Part shown: in pieces, positions 1 through 6,707 of the stretch
Layout: the number at the start of each line of letters is the position of its first letter
Numbering within the stretch: the first letter of the stretch is position 1
Assembly: GCA_035403225.1 (NCBI GenBank)
Contig: DAONET010000040.1
Coordinates: 1-19,224 of the forward strand
DNA length: 19,224 nucleotides
Direction: 5' to 3'
DNA from: DAIRDK01 sp035403225
Lineage (GTDB): Bacteria; Bacteroidota; Bacteroidia; Bacteroidales; FEN-979
Translations under genes and position numbers: made by a program
Notes under the pieces: model-generated
What the model was told of the DNA's origin: nothing
Databases searched by the model: none
The model's input: the letters and a program-made list of their open reading frames with translations, nothing else

Positions 1-46
1 CGGCTGGTTGGAGATTATCCTGAAGTACTCCGGCGTCAAGGAGTAA
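1..46 (+). CDS. C-terminal end of an unidentified protein (partial)
   Basis: The second reading frame gives GWLEIILKYSGVKE followed by a TAA stop at 44-46. The other forward frame open here reads on to a stop at about 60 with a less protein-like composition. Only 14 residues are visible, so the family cannot be named. The mix of hydrophobic and charged residues looks like a genuine protein end. The gene would run into the window from the left on the plus strand and end about 100 bp before ppnP, which has its own promoter. Confidence 0.4.
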   Translation, partial: GWLEIILKYSGVKE

Positions 47-120
47 CGCCTTCAGGGTGAGGTGTGTGCGGGATTTTTGAAGAAAAAACGCATCTGGTGA
101 GGCATTTTTCTGAAAACAAG

Positions 121-128
121 TATATTTG
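121..128 (+). promoter_or_regulatory. Bacteroidota -7 promoter element for ppnP
   Basis: TATATTTG exactly matches the Bacteroidota primary sigma factor -7 consensus TAnnTTTG and ends 19 nt before the ppnP ATG. No clear -33 TTTG lies at the usual distance. It supports the start at 148, because an in-frame extension to position 64 would begin upstream of the promoter. Confidence 0.6.
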
Positions 129-147
129 TCCGTATAAGACAAAAACT

Positions 148-429
148 ATGTTTAAGATCAATGAATACTTCGAAGGCAAAGTGACATCTATTGCCTTTAC
201 GGCCGATGCAGAACCTGCCACCCTGGGAGTGATGGCTCCCGGTGAATACGAGTTTGGGACATCAACGATTGAGTACATGACGGTTGTTTCAGGGAAACTG
301 ACGGTTTTATTGCCTGGCGAGACAGTCTGGCAAGACTATGAACCATTCGATACATTCATCGTTCCCAAAAATACGCGGTTCAAGTTGAAAGTAGCGACAG
401 AATCCGGTTATCTTTGCCGCTATAAATAA
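148..429 (+). CDS. ppnP: Pyrimidine/purine nucleoside phosphorylase PpnP
   Basis: This 93-residue protein belongs to the PpnP (YaiE, DUF1255) cupin family. These small enzymes use phosphate to split a broad range of purine and pyrimidine nucleosides into free base and ribose 1-phosphate, in the cytoplasm. The match to the E. coli protein (94 residues) runs end to end: NEYFEGKVTSIAF at the start, GEYEFGTSTIEYMTVVSGKLTVLLPG in two short stretches in the middle, and the diagnostic SGYLCRYK end. The ATG at 148 was chosen over longer in-frame extensions because it gives the family length and lies just after a -7 promoter box. It appears to be a single-gene transcript. Family assignment is near certain; the biochemical role follows from the family. 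Confidence 0.95.
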   Translation: MFKINEYFEGKVTSIAFTADAEPATLGVMAPGEYEFGTSTIEYMTVVSGKLTVLLPGETVWQDYEPFDTFIVPKNTRFKLKVATESGYLCRYK

Positions 430-499
430 AGCTGACGGTTCGATCTTCCCCCTGACAGAGGAGCAGTACCGGGAGCAGGCATTTCTGTGGTAATTTAGT

Positions 500-507
500 T
501 ATCTTTA
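500..507 (+). promoter_or_regulatory. Probable -7 promoter element for the mscL cluster
   Basis: TATCTTTA differs from TAnnTTTG only in the last base and ends 30 nt before the mscL ATG. No convincing -33 element was found. It is the only promoter-like element seen ahead of the four-gene run mscL to glgB. Confidence 0.4.
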
Positions 508-537
508 TAAAGTGATGTTTAACTAAAATCCAAAACC

Positions 538-957
538 ATGAGCTTTTTATCAGAATTCAAAGCCTTTGCCATGCGGGGCAATGTCGTTGATCTGGCTGTC
601 GGCGTTGTCATCGGCGCTGCGTTCGGCAAGATCGTTGCCTCTTTTGTCGGCGATGTTCTCATGCCTCCTATCGGGCTTCTCCTGGGTGGGGTTAATTTTA
701 CCGACTTCCAAATCGTCCTGAAAGATGCCATCCTTGATCCGGCCACCGGCGGTATCGCCAAGGCGGCAGTGATCATGAAGATCGGGAGTTTCATCCAGAC
801 GCTGGTTGATTTCACCATCATTGCTTTTGCCATCTTCTTAATGATCAAAGGCATTAATAAACTGGGCAGAAAGAAGGAAGAAGTCCCGGCTGCTCCACCG
901 GCACCGACGAAGGACCAGGAGCTGTTGACGGAAATCCGCGACCTGCTTAAAAAATGA
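538..957 (+). CDS. mscL: Large-conductance mechanosensitive channel MscL
   Basis: This 139-residue protein is the inner-membrane safety valve that opens under high membrane tension after osmotic downshock. The N-terminal amphipathic helix (FLSEFKAFAMRGNV) leads into the highly conserved TM1 pore helix, VVDLAVGVVIGAAFGKIV (about residues 16-33), then VGDVLMPPIGLLLGG. TM2 is at about residues 80-102 (IQTLVDFTIIAFAIFLMIKGINKL). The cytoplasmic helix near the end, ELLTEIRDLLKK, is also conserved. Length and motif order match E. coli MscL throughout. The next gene starts 7 nt after the stop, so the two are probably co-transcribed, although no functional link to DUF3078 is implied. Confidence 0.97.
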   Translation: MSFLSEFKAFAMRGNVVDLAVGVVIGAAFGKIVASFVGDVLMPPIGLLLGGVNFTDFQIVLKDAILDPATGGIAKAAVIMKIGSFIQTLVDFTIIAFAIFLMIKGINKLGRKKEEVPAAPPAPTKDQELLTEIRDLLKK

Positions 958-964
958 TCGTTCC

Positions 965-1906
965 ATGAAAAAAATAACCGTTTTCATCCTGTTCCTTTTA
1001 GTGTCTGCCGTCACTTTTGCCCAGACGGAGATCGAGAAGGTGGCCAAGGCCAGGGACATGTCGGGTGTCACGAACAAGCCCGATTCACTGAAAGCATGGT
1101 TTTTGAACGGAACCGGGACCATCACCTTTTCACAGGCTTCTTTCTCCAATTGGGGAGCCGGGGGACAAAATTCCTTAGGGTTGGATGTCTTTGCCAACCT
1201 GAAGGCCAATTACCGGAAAGGCAAGCATTCCTGGTCGAATACCCTCGACATGGGGTACGGGTTTCAGCTTCTCACGATCGATGATAATGCCGAATTCCGG
1301 AAGACCAACGACAAATTGGAACTCACTTCCGCCTATGGTTATATGATCTCGAAGAACAAGCAATGGTGTGTCACGGCCCTGGTCAACTTCAAAACGCAGT
1401 TTGACAGAGGATACAAGTATCCTGATGACAGCAACTATATTTCCAAATTTATGGCTCCGGGATATGTCATCGCCGGCGTAGGTATCACGTACAACCCGTC
1501 GAAATGGGTATACCTGTACCTCTCTCCCGCCTCGGCCAGGATGACCTTGGTGCTGGATGACACCCTCTCGGCACAAGGACAGTTCGGAGTGGATCCGGGC
1601 GACCATCTGCGCACAGAATTCGGCCCATATTTCCGTGCCGACATGAACAAAGACCTGGCGCCGAACATCAACCTCGCTTCCACCCTCGAACTTACCAGCG
1701 ATTACCTGAACCATTTCGGTAACATCGACGTAAACTGGAATGTGCTGCTGACCATGAAGGTGAATAAATGGCTGGCTGCCTCCATCAACACTCAGTTGAT
1801 CTACGATGATGACATCAACATCCGGAACAGCAAGACCGGGAAAGGAGGGCCGAAAACGCAATTCAAGGAGATTCTGGGCATCGGGTTATCCTATATGATC
1901 AAATAA
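965..1906 (+). CDS. DUF3078 domain-containing secreted/outer-membrane protein
   Basis: This 313-residue protein has a clear signal peptide (residues 1-20, MKKITVFILFLLVSAVTFAQ, cut after FAQ). The mature part matches my memory of the Bacteroidota DUF3078 family. Recognisable features are WFLNGTGTITFSQASFSNWG at about residues 45-64, GGQNSLGLDVFANLKANY just after it, and alternating aromatic/polar strands to the end. The strand-rich pattern and the family suggest an outer-membrane beta-barrel or periplasmic beta protein. No enzymatic motif is seen and the function of the family is not known. It sits 7 nt after mscL and 35 nt before a small helical membrane protein, in an apparent operon. Confidence 0.85.
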   Translation: MKKITVFILFLLVSAVTFAQTEIEKVAKARDMSGVTNKPDSLKAWFLNGTGTITFSQASFSNWGAGGQNSLGLDVFANLKANYRKGKHSWSNTLDMGYGFQLLTIDDNAEFRKTNDKLELTSAYGYMISKNKQWCVTALVNFKTQFDRGYKYPDDSNYISKFMAPGYVIAGVGITYNPSKWVYLYLSPASARMTLVLDDTLSAQGQFGVDPGDHLRTEFGPYFRADMNKDLAPNINLASTLELTSDYLNHFGNIDVNWNVLLTMKVNKWLAASINTQLIYDDDINIRNSKTGKGGPKTQFKEILGIGLSYMIK

Positions 1907-1941
1907 TTTTTCATTCAACATCCAAACCACCCGTAAAAAAA

Positions 1942-2214
1942 ATGACACACGCTGAAGAGCAGGCAGAAAACCTCACTCACGAAGAACTGAAGTACCGCGA
2001 GCACATGAGACGTGCCGAATACCTGTGCAAAATAGATCTTTTCCTGACAGCCAGAAGCGAATATGTCCTGGCGCTGCAGTACAAACCCAATGATCCAGAG
2101 GCCACTGCCAAGGCGGAAGAATGTACGCGAAACATCGCACGCGACCGTAAAAAGGTCCTGATCATTGTGCCCATTCTCCTCGCCATTATCCTGGCCGTCA
2201 TCCTCCTGGTTTGA
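1942..2214 (+). CDS. Small tail-anchored helical (TPR-like) protein
   Basis: This 90-residue protein is of unknown family. Residues 1-20 are acidic. Residues about 17-64 form an amphipathic helix pair that reads like one TPR unit (EYLCKIDLFLTARSEYVLAL, then KPNDPEATAKAEE). A basic stretch (RDRKK, residues 67-71) precedes a single hydrophobic helix (residues 72-90, VLIIVPILLAIILAVILLV) that ends the protein. No signal peptide is present, so it is probably tail-anchored in the inner membrane with the helices in the cytoplasm. It lies 35 nt after the DUF3078 gene and 39 nt before glgB with no promoter between, so co-transcription is likely. No function is proposed. Confidence 0.75.
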   Translation: MTHAEEQAENLTHEELKYREHMRRAEYLCKIDLFLTARSEYVLALQYKPNDPEATAKAEECTRNIARDRKKVLIIVPILLAIILAVILLV

Positions 2215-2253
2215 CCCGGATGATGCGCTGACCGGGAAAAAGGAAGAACGGAT

Positions 2254-4299
2254 ATGGACGAAACGCAGAAGCGACAACTGCCTTCCCGGCGTTTGAAGAT
2301 CGTCAAAGACGATCCATGGCTGCTGGATGCAGAGCAGGAGATCAACGACAGGTACCGGCGGTATCGAGATGCACTCGCTGCTATTGAATCAGAAAGCGGG
2401 AGCCTGAGCCGTTTTGCGGACGCCTACCAATATTTCGGCATTCATTACGACAAGCAGCGGGACGGATGGATTTACCGGGAGTGGGCCCCGAAAGCGGAAG
2501 ATCTCTATTTCTTTGGCGATTTCAACGGCTGGCAACGGTACGCGCACCGGATGACACGCCTTCCCGGCGGCATCTGGGAAATATTCCTTGACAGAGAGAC
2601 ATACGGTGACCGGTTTGTCCACCTGAGCAAAGTCAAAACACTGGTCCACTCCGAATCCGGTTGGATGGAGCGCATCCCGGCCTATATAACCCGGGTTGTT
2701 CAGGATGATGACACCAAAGACTTCACGGCCCAGCTATGGATGCCATCCCGCAAATTTTCCTGGGCCGGAGATCACTTCGACATCTCTACCCTGGATGAGC
2801 TGCTGATTTATGAAGCCCATCCCGGGATGGCCCAGGAGAAAGAGGCTGTCGGGACCTTTGTTGAATTTGCCGATTACCTGATTCCCTATATCAAAAACTC
2901 CGGCTATAACGCCATCCAACTCATGGCTGTCGCCGAGCACCCTTACTACGGGTCTTTCGGTTATCATGTCTCCAACTTTTTCGCGGTCTCGTCACGCTTC
3001 GGCACCCCTGACGACCTGAAATACCTGGTCAGGAAAGCCCACGAACAGGGTATCGCCGTCATCATGGACCTTGTGCATTCTCACACGGTAAAAAACACGC
3101 TGGAAGGACTGAATCTCTTCGACGGCTCCGACGACCAGTACTTTCTTCCGGGTGAACGTGGCAATCATCCCCATTGGGATTCCAAAGTATTCAATTACGG
3201 TAAAAAAGAGGTACGGCAGTTTCTGCTTTCCAACATCAAATTCTGGTTAAAAGAATTTCATTTCGATGGATTCCGGTTCGACGGCGTCACCTCCATGCTC
3301 TATTTCGATCACGGCTACCGGGAGGATTGGAATCTCGAAGGATATTTTAAAAGCGGTGTCGACTGGGATGCCGTCACCTATCTGCAGCTGGCCAACAAAC
3401 TGGTACACGCCGTCAACCCCCATGCCGTCACCATCGCGGAAGATGTGAGCGGTATGCCGGGGCTGTGCCGCTCTCTGGCTGACGGAGGCTTCGGCTTCGA
3501 TTACCGCATGGCCATGGTCATTCCCGACTTCTGGATCAAGCTGCTGAAAGATCAGAAGGATGAGGACTGGAACCTCTGGGACATTTGGCACATGCTGACC
3601 AACCGCATCCCCGATGTCAAAACAGTGACCTACTGCGAATCACACGATCAGGCGCTGGTAGGTGACCAGACGATCGCTTTCCGGCTGATGCAAAGCGAGA
3701 TCTATCACAAAATGCGCATCGGTGACCAAAGCATGATCATCGACCGCGGAATGGCCCTGCATAAAATGATCCGGCTTATCACCATCAGCCTGGGCGGACA
3801 GGCCTGGTTGAATTTCATGGGCAATGAATTCGGACATCCCGACTGGATCGACTTCCCCCGCGAAGGGAACAACTGGAGTTACCACTATGCACGGCGCCAA
3901 TGGTCGCTCGTCGAAAACAAAGAACTCCGTTATCATTTCCTGATGGATTTCGACCGGGCGATGCTGAAGCTTGTCAAAGAACACCACCTCCTCTCCGAGA
4001 CATGGGGTCGTCAACTCAATGTGGATGATCTGAATAAAACATTGGTATACGAGCGCAATGGCCTCATCTTTGTCTTCAATTTCCATGTAAAAAACTCCAT
4101 CCCCGGTTACGCCTTCCAGGTTCCCGAACCCGGCGATTACCGCATCATCCTGGACACCGATTCAACAACCTTCGGAGGACTTGGCCGGGTGGATGATCAG
4201 GGGACCTTTATCACCCGGTACGATCAGGAACACCAGAAACATTCACTGGTCATATACAATGTCAACCGGTGTGCGCTCGTTTTTCAGAAAGTAAAGTGA
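2254..4299 (+). CDS. glgB: 1,4-alpha-glucan branching enzyme (GH13)
   Basis: This 681-residue enzyme cuts alpha-1,4 glucan chains and rejoins them as alpha-1,6 branches during glycogen synthesis in the cytoplasm. An N-terminal CBM48-type domain (about residues 60-155, with YREWAPKAEDLYFFGDFNGW) precedes the GH13 barrel. All catalytic motifs are intact: region I DLVHSH at residues 272-277, the nucleophile Asp343 in GFRFDGV, the acid/base Glu396 in IAEDVSG, and the transition-state Asp465 in ESHDQ. FMGNEFGHPDW follows at about residue 525. The length and motif style resemble the eukaryote-like branching enzymes (GH13 subfamily 8) common in Bacteroidota rather than the longer E. coli GlgB. No glycogen synthase or ADP-glucose pyrophosphorylase gene lies in the window. 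It is last in the mscL cluster; a new promoter starts 14 nt after its stop. Confidence 0.96.
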   Translation: MDETQKRQLPSRRLKIVKDDPWLLDAEQEINDRYRRYRDALAAIESESGSLSRFADAYQYFGIHYDKQRDGWIYREWAPKAEDLYFFGDFNGWQRYAHRMTRLPGGIWEIFLDRETYGDRFVHLSKVKTLVHSESGWMERIPAYITRVVQDDDTKDFTAQLWMPSRKFSWAGDHFDISTLDELLIYEAHPGMAQEKEAVGTFVEFADYLIPYIKNSGYNAIQLMAVAEHPYYGSFGYHVSNFFAVSSRFGTPDDLKYLVRKAHEQGIAVIMDLVHSHTVKNTLEGLNLFDGSDDQYFLPGERGNHPHWDSKVFNYGKKEVRQFLLSNIKFWLKEFHFDGFRFDGVTSMLYFDHGYREDWNLEGYFKSGVDWDAVTYLQLANKLVHAVNPHAVTIAEDVSGMPGLCRSLADGGFGFDYRMAMVIPDFWIKLLKDQKDEDWNLWDIWHMLTNRIPDVKTVTYCESHDQALVGDQTIAFRLMQSEIYHKMRIGDQSMIIDRGMALHKMIRLITISLGGQAWLNFMGNEFGHPDWIDFPREGNNWSYHYARRQWSLVENKELRYHFLMDFDRAMLKLVKEHHLLSETWGRQLNVDDLNKTLVYERNGLIFVFNFHVKNSIPGYAFQVPEPGDYRIILDTDSTTFGGLGRVDDQGTFITRYDQEHQKHSLVIYNVNRCALVFQKVK

Positions 4300-4312
4300 G
4301 TTGTTCTTTTCG

Positions 4313-4320
4313 TACTTTTG
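4313..4320 (+). promoter_or_regulatory. Bacteroidota -7 promoter element for the T9SS-sorted protein gene
   Basis: TACTTTTG exactly matches TAnnTTTG. It lies 14 nt after the glgB stop and ends 33 nt before the ATG at 4354. A TTG that would extend the reading frame to 4318 falls inside this element, which argues for the ATG at 4354. No -33 TTTG is evident. Confidence 0.6.
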
Positions 4321-4353
4321 TCCCTTAAACCTTCCATTCAATCAGTTTTCAAT

Positions 4354-5943
4354 ATGAAAAAGAATTTTATCGTAACCTTCCTCCTCGGATCGATGTTGAT
4401 GTTCCCGCAACTCCTGACAGCACAGGCAGAACGCGACACTTCCTTCGCACTGCTCTTCCACGTGAAAATGGCCCAAGCAGTCAGCACGGGAATCTTCAAC
4501 CCCGACTCCGATCTCGTCTATGCCGTCTCCGAACCGGGTTTCGGAACACTTCTTCTTGCCCGGGGAACCGATGATCTTTATGATGGACAACTGGGCACCG
4601 GCCTGGACTCGGGGAAGACCTACGCCTTTCGTTTCCGCATCAACGATACCCTATACGAAAACGTCACCCGCAACATCACGGTAAACCAGGGAACGACGGA
4701 ATACACTGCCTGGTGGAACGATGAACCGGCCAACTTCACCACGTTCAACGTGGACATGCGTTATATGGCCCAGTGGGGATACTTCAACCCGGAAACCGAT
4801 TCACTGGACATCACGGGAACGATGAATGAATGGGGAGGTTCGCCCTTGATGGAGCGCGTTGATTCTTCGTATATCTACCGGCTCACCTTATCCCTCGAGA
4901 GCGGCGTGACTTACCAGTATCGCTATCGCATCAACCGCGACACGACCCGCGAAGAATTCATGGATGCAAGCCCCCGGTACTTCCGCGCTCCCGACACAAC
5001 CATTGCGCTGAACCAGTATTTCAATGACATCAACCCCGGCGCTGTCGCGGTGAATTTCAACTGCGACATGAGGTATTACACCAATACCGGCCGTTTTGAC
5101 CCGGAGACACAATACCTGGATATCGCCGGCAACTTTAATGACGGAGGAGCCTATGACTTGCTTTACAAAAAAGAGAACGACAGCGTGTACCGTACCACCA
5201 TCTTCTTCGATACCACCCTGCTGACCGGAGATCCCATCACCTTTAAATTCCGCATCAACGGCGACTGGGATCTTGCCGAACTGCAAGGGCTCCCCGATCG
5301 TTCCTTCACCATTCAGTACCCGGCTCCGGTCGCAAACACCTATTCCTGCTGGTATAACGACTGGGATCCTTCCATCCCCACGCCACCTTGGGCCTATAAC
5401 ATCGCTATCCAGGGGACACTGATCGACGAATCCACCGTAACCGGGATTTATACCTACGAGGATATTAACGGTGATTTAGAAGGAAGTTCGATTTACCAAT
5501 GGTATACCGCCGATTCGCTGGGAGCTGCCCTGGTGGCTATCGACAGCGCCTGGACCATCAACTATACCATCGACTCGCTCGATATCGACAAATACCTGGT
5601 CTTTGAGATCACCCCGGTCGCCCTTACCGGCGATACCACCGTAGGAGCAACCCATCAGGTATGGTCCGATTTTCCCATCGGAGGTGTCGGCATTGCGGAA
5701 AAAGAACCGTTGAATGTACGTTTCTACCCCAACCCGGTGGAAGACAAATTATATATCGATTCGCAGGAAAAAGAATTGAGCCTGGTGATCATGGACATGA
5801 CCGGAAAGACGCTCATCAGTGAGAGCTCCGATGCTCCCGGGCGCCTGACGCTTTCCCTGGAACGGCTTTGCCCCGGTGTGTATGTGTTGTATATGAGAGG
5901 CGAAGGAAACAGGTATTCCACCGCCAAGCTGATCAGGAAATAA
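4354..5943 (+). CDS. Secreted three-module beta-sandwich protein with T9SS sorting domain
   Basis: This 529-residue protein has a signal peptide (residues 1-25, ending TAQA). Three related modules of about 100 residues follow (about 30-121, 129-225, 231-334). Modules two and three open with FNVDMRY or FNCDMRY and contain FNPETDSLDITGTMNEW or FDPETQYLDIAGNFND. All three carry an F/YRIN strand and close with an aromatic-ND motif (WWNDEP, YFNDIN, WYNDWD). This pattern resembles starch-binding CBM20/CBM48-like sandwiches. An Ig-like domain (about 347-440, with YTYEDINGDLEGSSIYQWY) precedes a type A T9SS C-terminal signal (about 455-529, FYPNPVEDKLYID through AKLIRK). The start at 4354 gives a proper signal peptide. 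I infer surface attachment or secretion and possibly glucan binding, partly because glgB is next door. No catalytic motif is seen. Confidence 0.85.
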   Translation: MKKNFIVTFLLGSMLMFPQLLTAQAERDTSFALLFHVKMAQAVSTGIFNPDSDLVYAVSEPGFGTLLLARGTDDLYDGQLGTGLDSGKTYAFRFRINDTLYENVTRNITVNQGTTEYTAWWNDEPANFTTFNVDMRYMAQWGYFNPETDSLDITGTMNEWGGSPLMERVDSSYIYRLTLSLESGVTYQYRYRINRDTTREEFMDASPRYFRAPDTTIALNQYFNDINPGAVAVNFNCDMRYYTNTGRFDPETQYLDIAGNFNDGGAYDLLYKKENDSVYRTTIFFDTTLLTGDPITFKFRINGDWDLAELQGLPDRSFTIQYPAPVANTYSCWYNDWDPSIPTPPWAYNIAIQGTLIDESTVTGIYTYEDINGDLEGSSIYQWYTADSLGAALVAIDSAWTINYTIDSLDIDKYLVFEITPVALTGDTTVGATHQVWSDFPIGGVGIAEKEPLNVRFYPNPVEDKLYIDSQEKELSLVIMDMTGKTLISESSDAPGRLTLSLERLCPGVYVLYMRGEGNRYSTAKLIRK

Positions 5944-5975
5944 GGGACACGAACGGATCCCGTTTCCGGCGCTCT

Positions 5976-6707
5976 TTAGCTGAATAAAAAATCGAGGTTT
6001 GACCCCGGCTGATATTCAGCCGGCTCCATACCATAGCGGAATACCCGTAAAGAGCGGTTCCCTTTCATCTCCAGGTGACGACCTTCCACCTCGAAGAGAC
6101 ATGCTTCGCGCAACCCGGCAACATACATGTCCCGGTTCACCGTCAGGAACTCCAGGATACGCTGTTCGCGTGTCTCTCCGCCATGTCCGGCCGGATTGAC
6201 ATCCAGGTAATGGGGATTGATCTGGAAGGGGATCAGGTTCAGGCAATCAAACGAAGGCGGCTCACTGATTGGCATATCGTTGGTGGTCTTCATGGACGGA
6301 CAAGCCACGTTGGAACCGGCGCTCCAGCCCATATACGGAACCCCTTTCAGGGCAGCCACACTGATCTCTTTCATGATTCCTGTCTCATGCATCATTTTCA
6401 CCAGGTGAAAAGTATTTCCTCCTCCTACTACGATCGCCGGGGCATTCCTGACTGCCGACACCGGGTCCTGTTCATGATGAACGGAGTAGATCTCGATTCC
6501 CAGCGACCGGAAGACACCGGCCACCTTTTTCTCGTAGAAATCGAACGAAGCTTCGACACTGTCCGCGACCAGATTCACGCCGGCATATGGGACGAACAGC
6601 ATCTTATTAATATGATGTTTCGCCGCAAATTCGCTGATATATGTTCGGGGCCAGCCGAGATAATCTTCTCCGGCATTGGTTGAGTTGCTGATAAGAAGCA
6701 GATTCAT
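5976..6707 (-). CDS. pepE: Dipeptidase E (alpha-aspartyl dipeptidase, peptidase family S51)
   Basis: This 243-residue cytoplasmic serine peptidase cleaves dipeptides with N-terminal aspartate. It opens with MNLLLISNST and carries VVGGGNTFHLVK at residues 93-104. The nucleophile elbow GWSAGSN places Ser129. Asp144 (TTND) and His166 (INPHY) lie 15 and 37 residues further on, the same spacing as the Ser120, Asp135 and His157 triad of the Salmonella enzyme, so the catalytic set is complete. The ATG overlaps the stop of the upstream 919-residue gene (ATGA), which suggests coupled translation. It converges on the T9SS protein gene, with 32 bp between the stops. Confidence 0.95.
   Translation of the reverse strand: MNLLLISNSTNAGEDYLGWPRTYISEFAAKHHINKMLFVPYAGVNLVADSVEASFDFYEKKVAGVFRSLGIEIYSVHHEQDPVSAVRNAPAIVVGGGNTFHLVKMMHETGIMKEISVAALKGVPYMGWSAGSNVACPSMKTTNDMPISEPPSFDCLNLIPFQINPHYLDVNPAGHGGETREQRILEFLTVNRDMYVAGLREACLFEVEGRHLEMKGNRSLRVFRYGMEPAEYQPGSNLDFLFS

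Noticed and set aside
1175..1861. 228-codon open frame antisense to the DUF3078 gene
   Set aside because: It lies wholly opposite a gene with a clear signal peptide and family match; the antisense product has no signature and no promoter.
5952..5964. Short AACGG-ATC-CCGTT hairpin between the T9SS protein gene and pepE
   Set aside because: The stem is only 5 bp with a 3-nt loop and no T tract follows directly, so it is too weak to call as a terminator.
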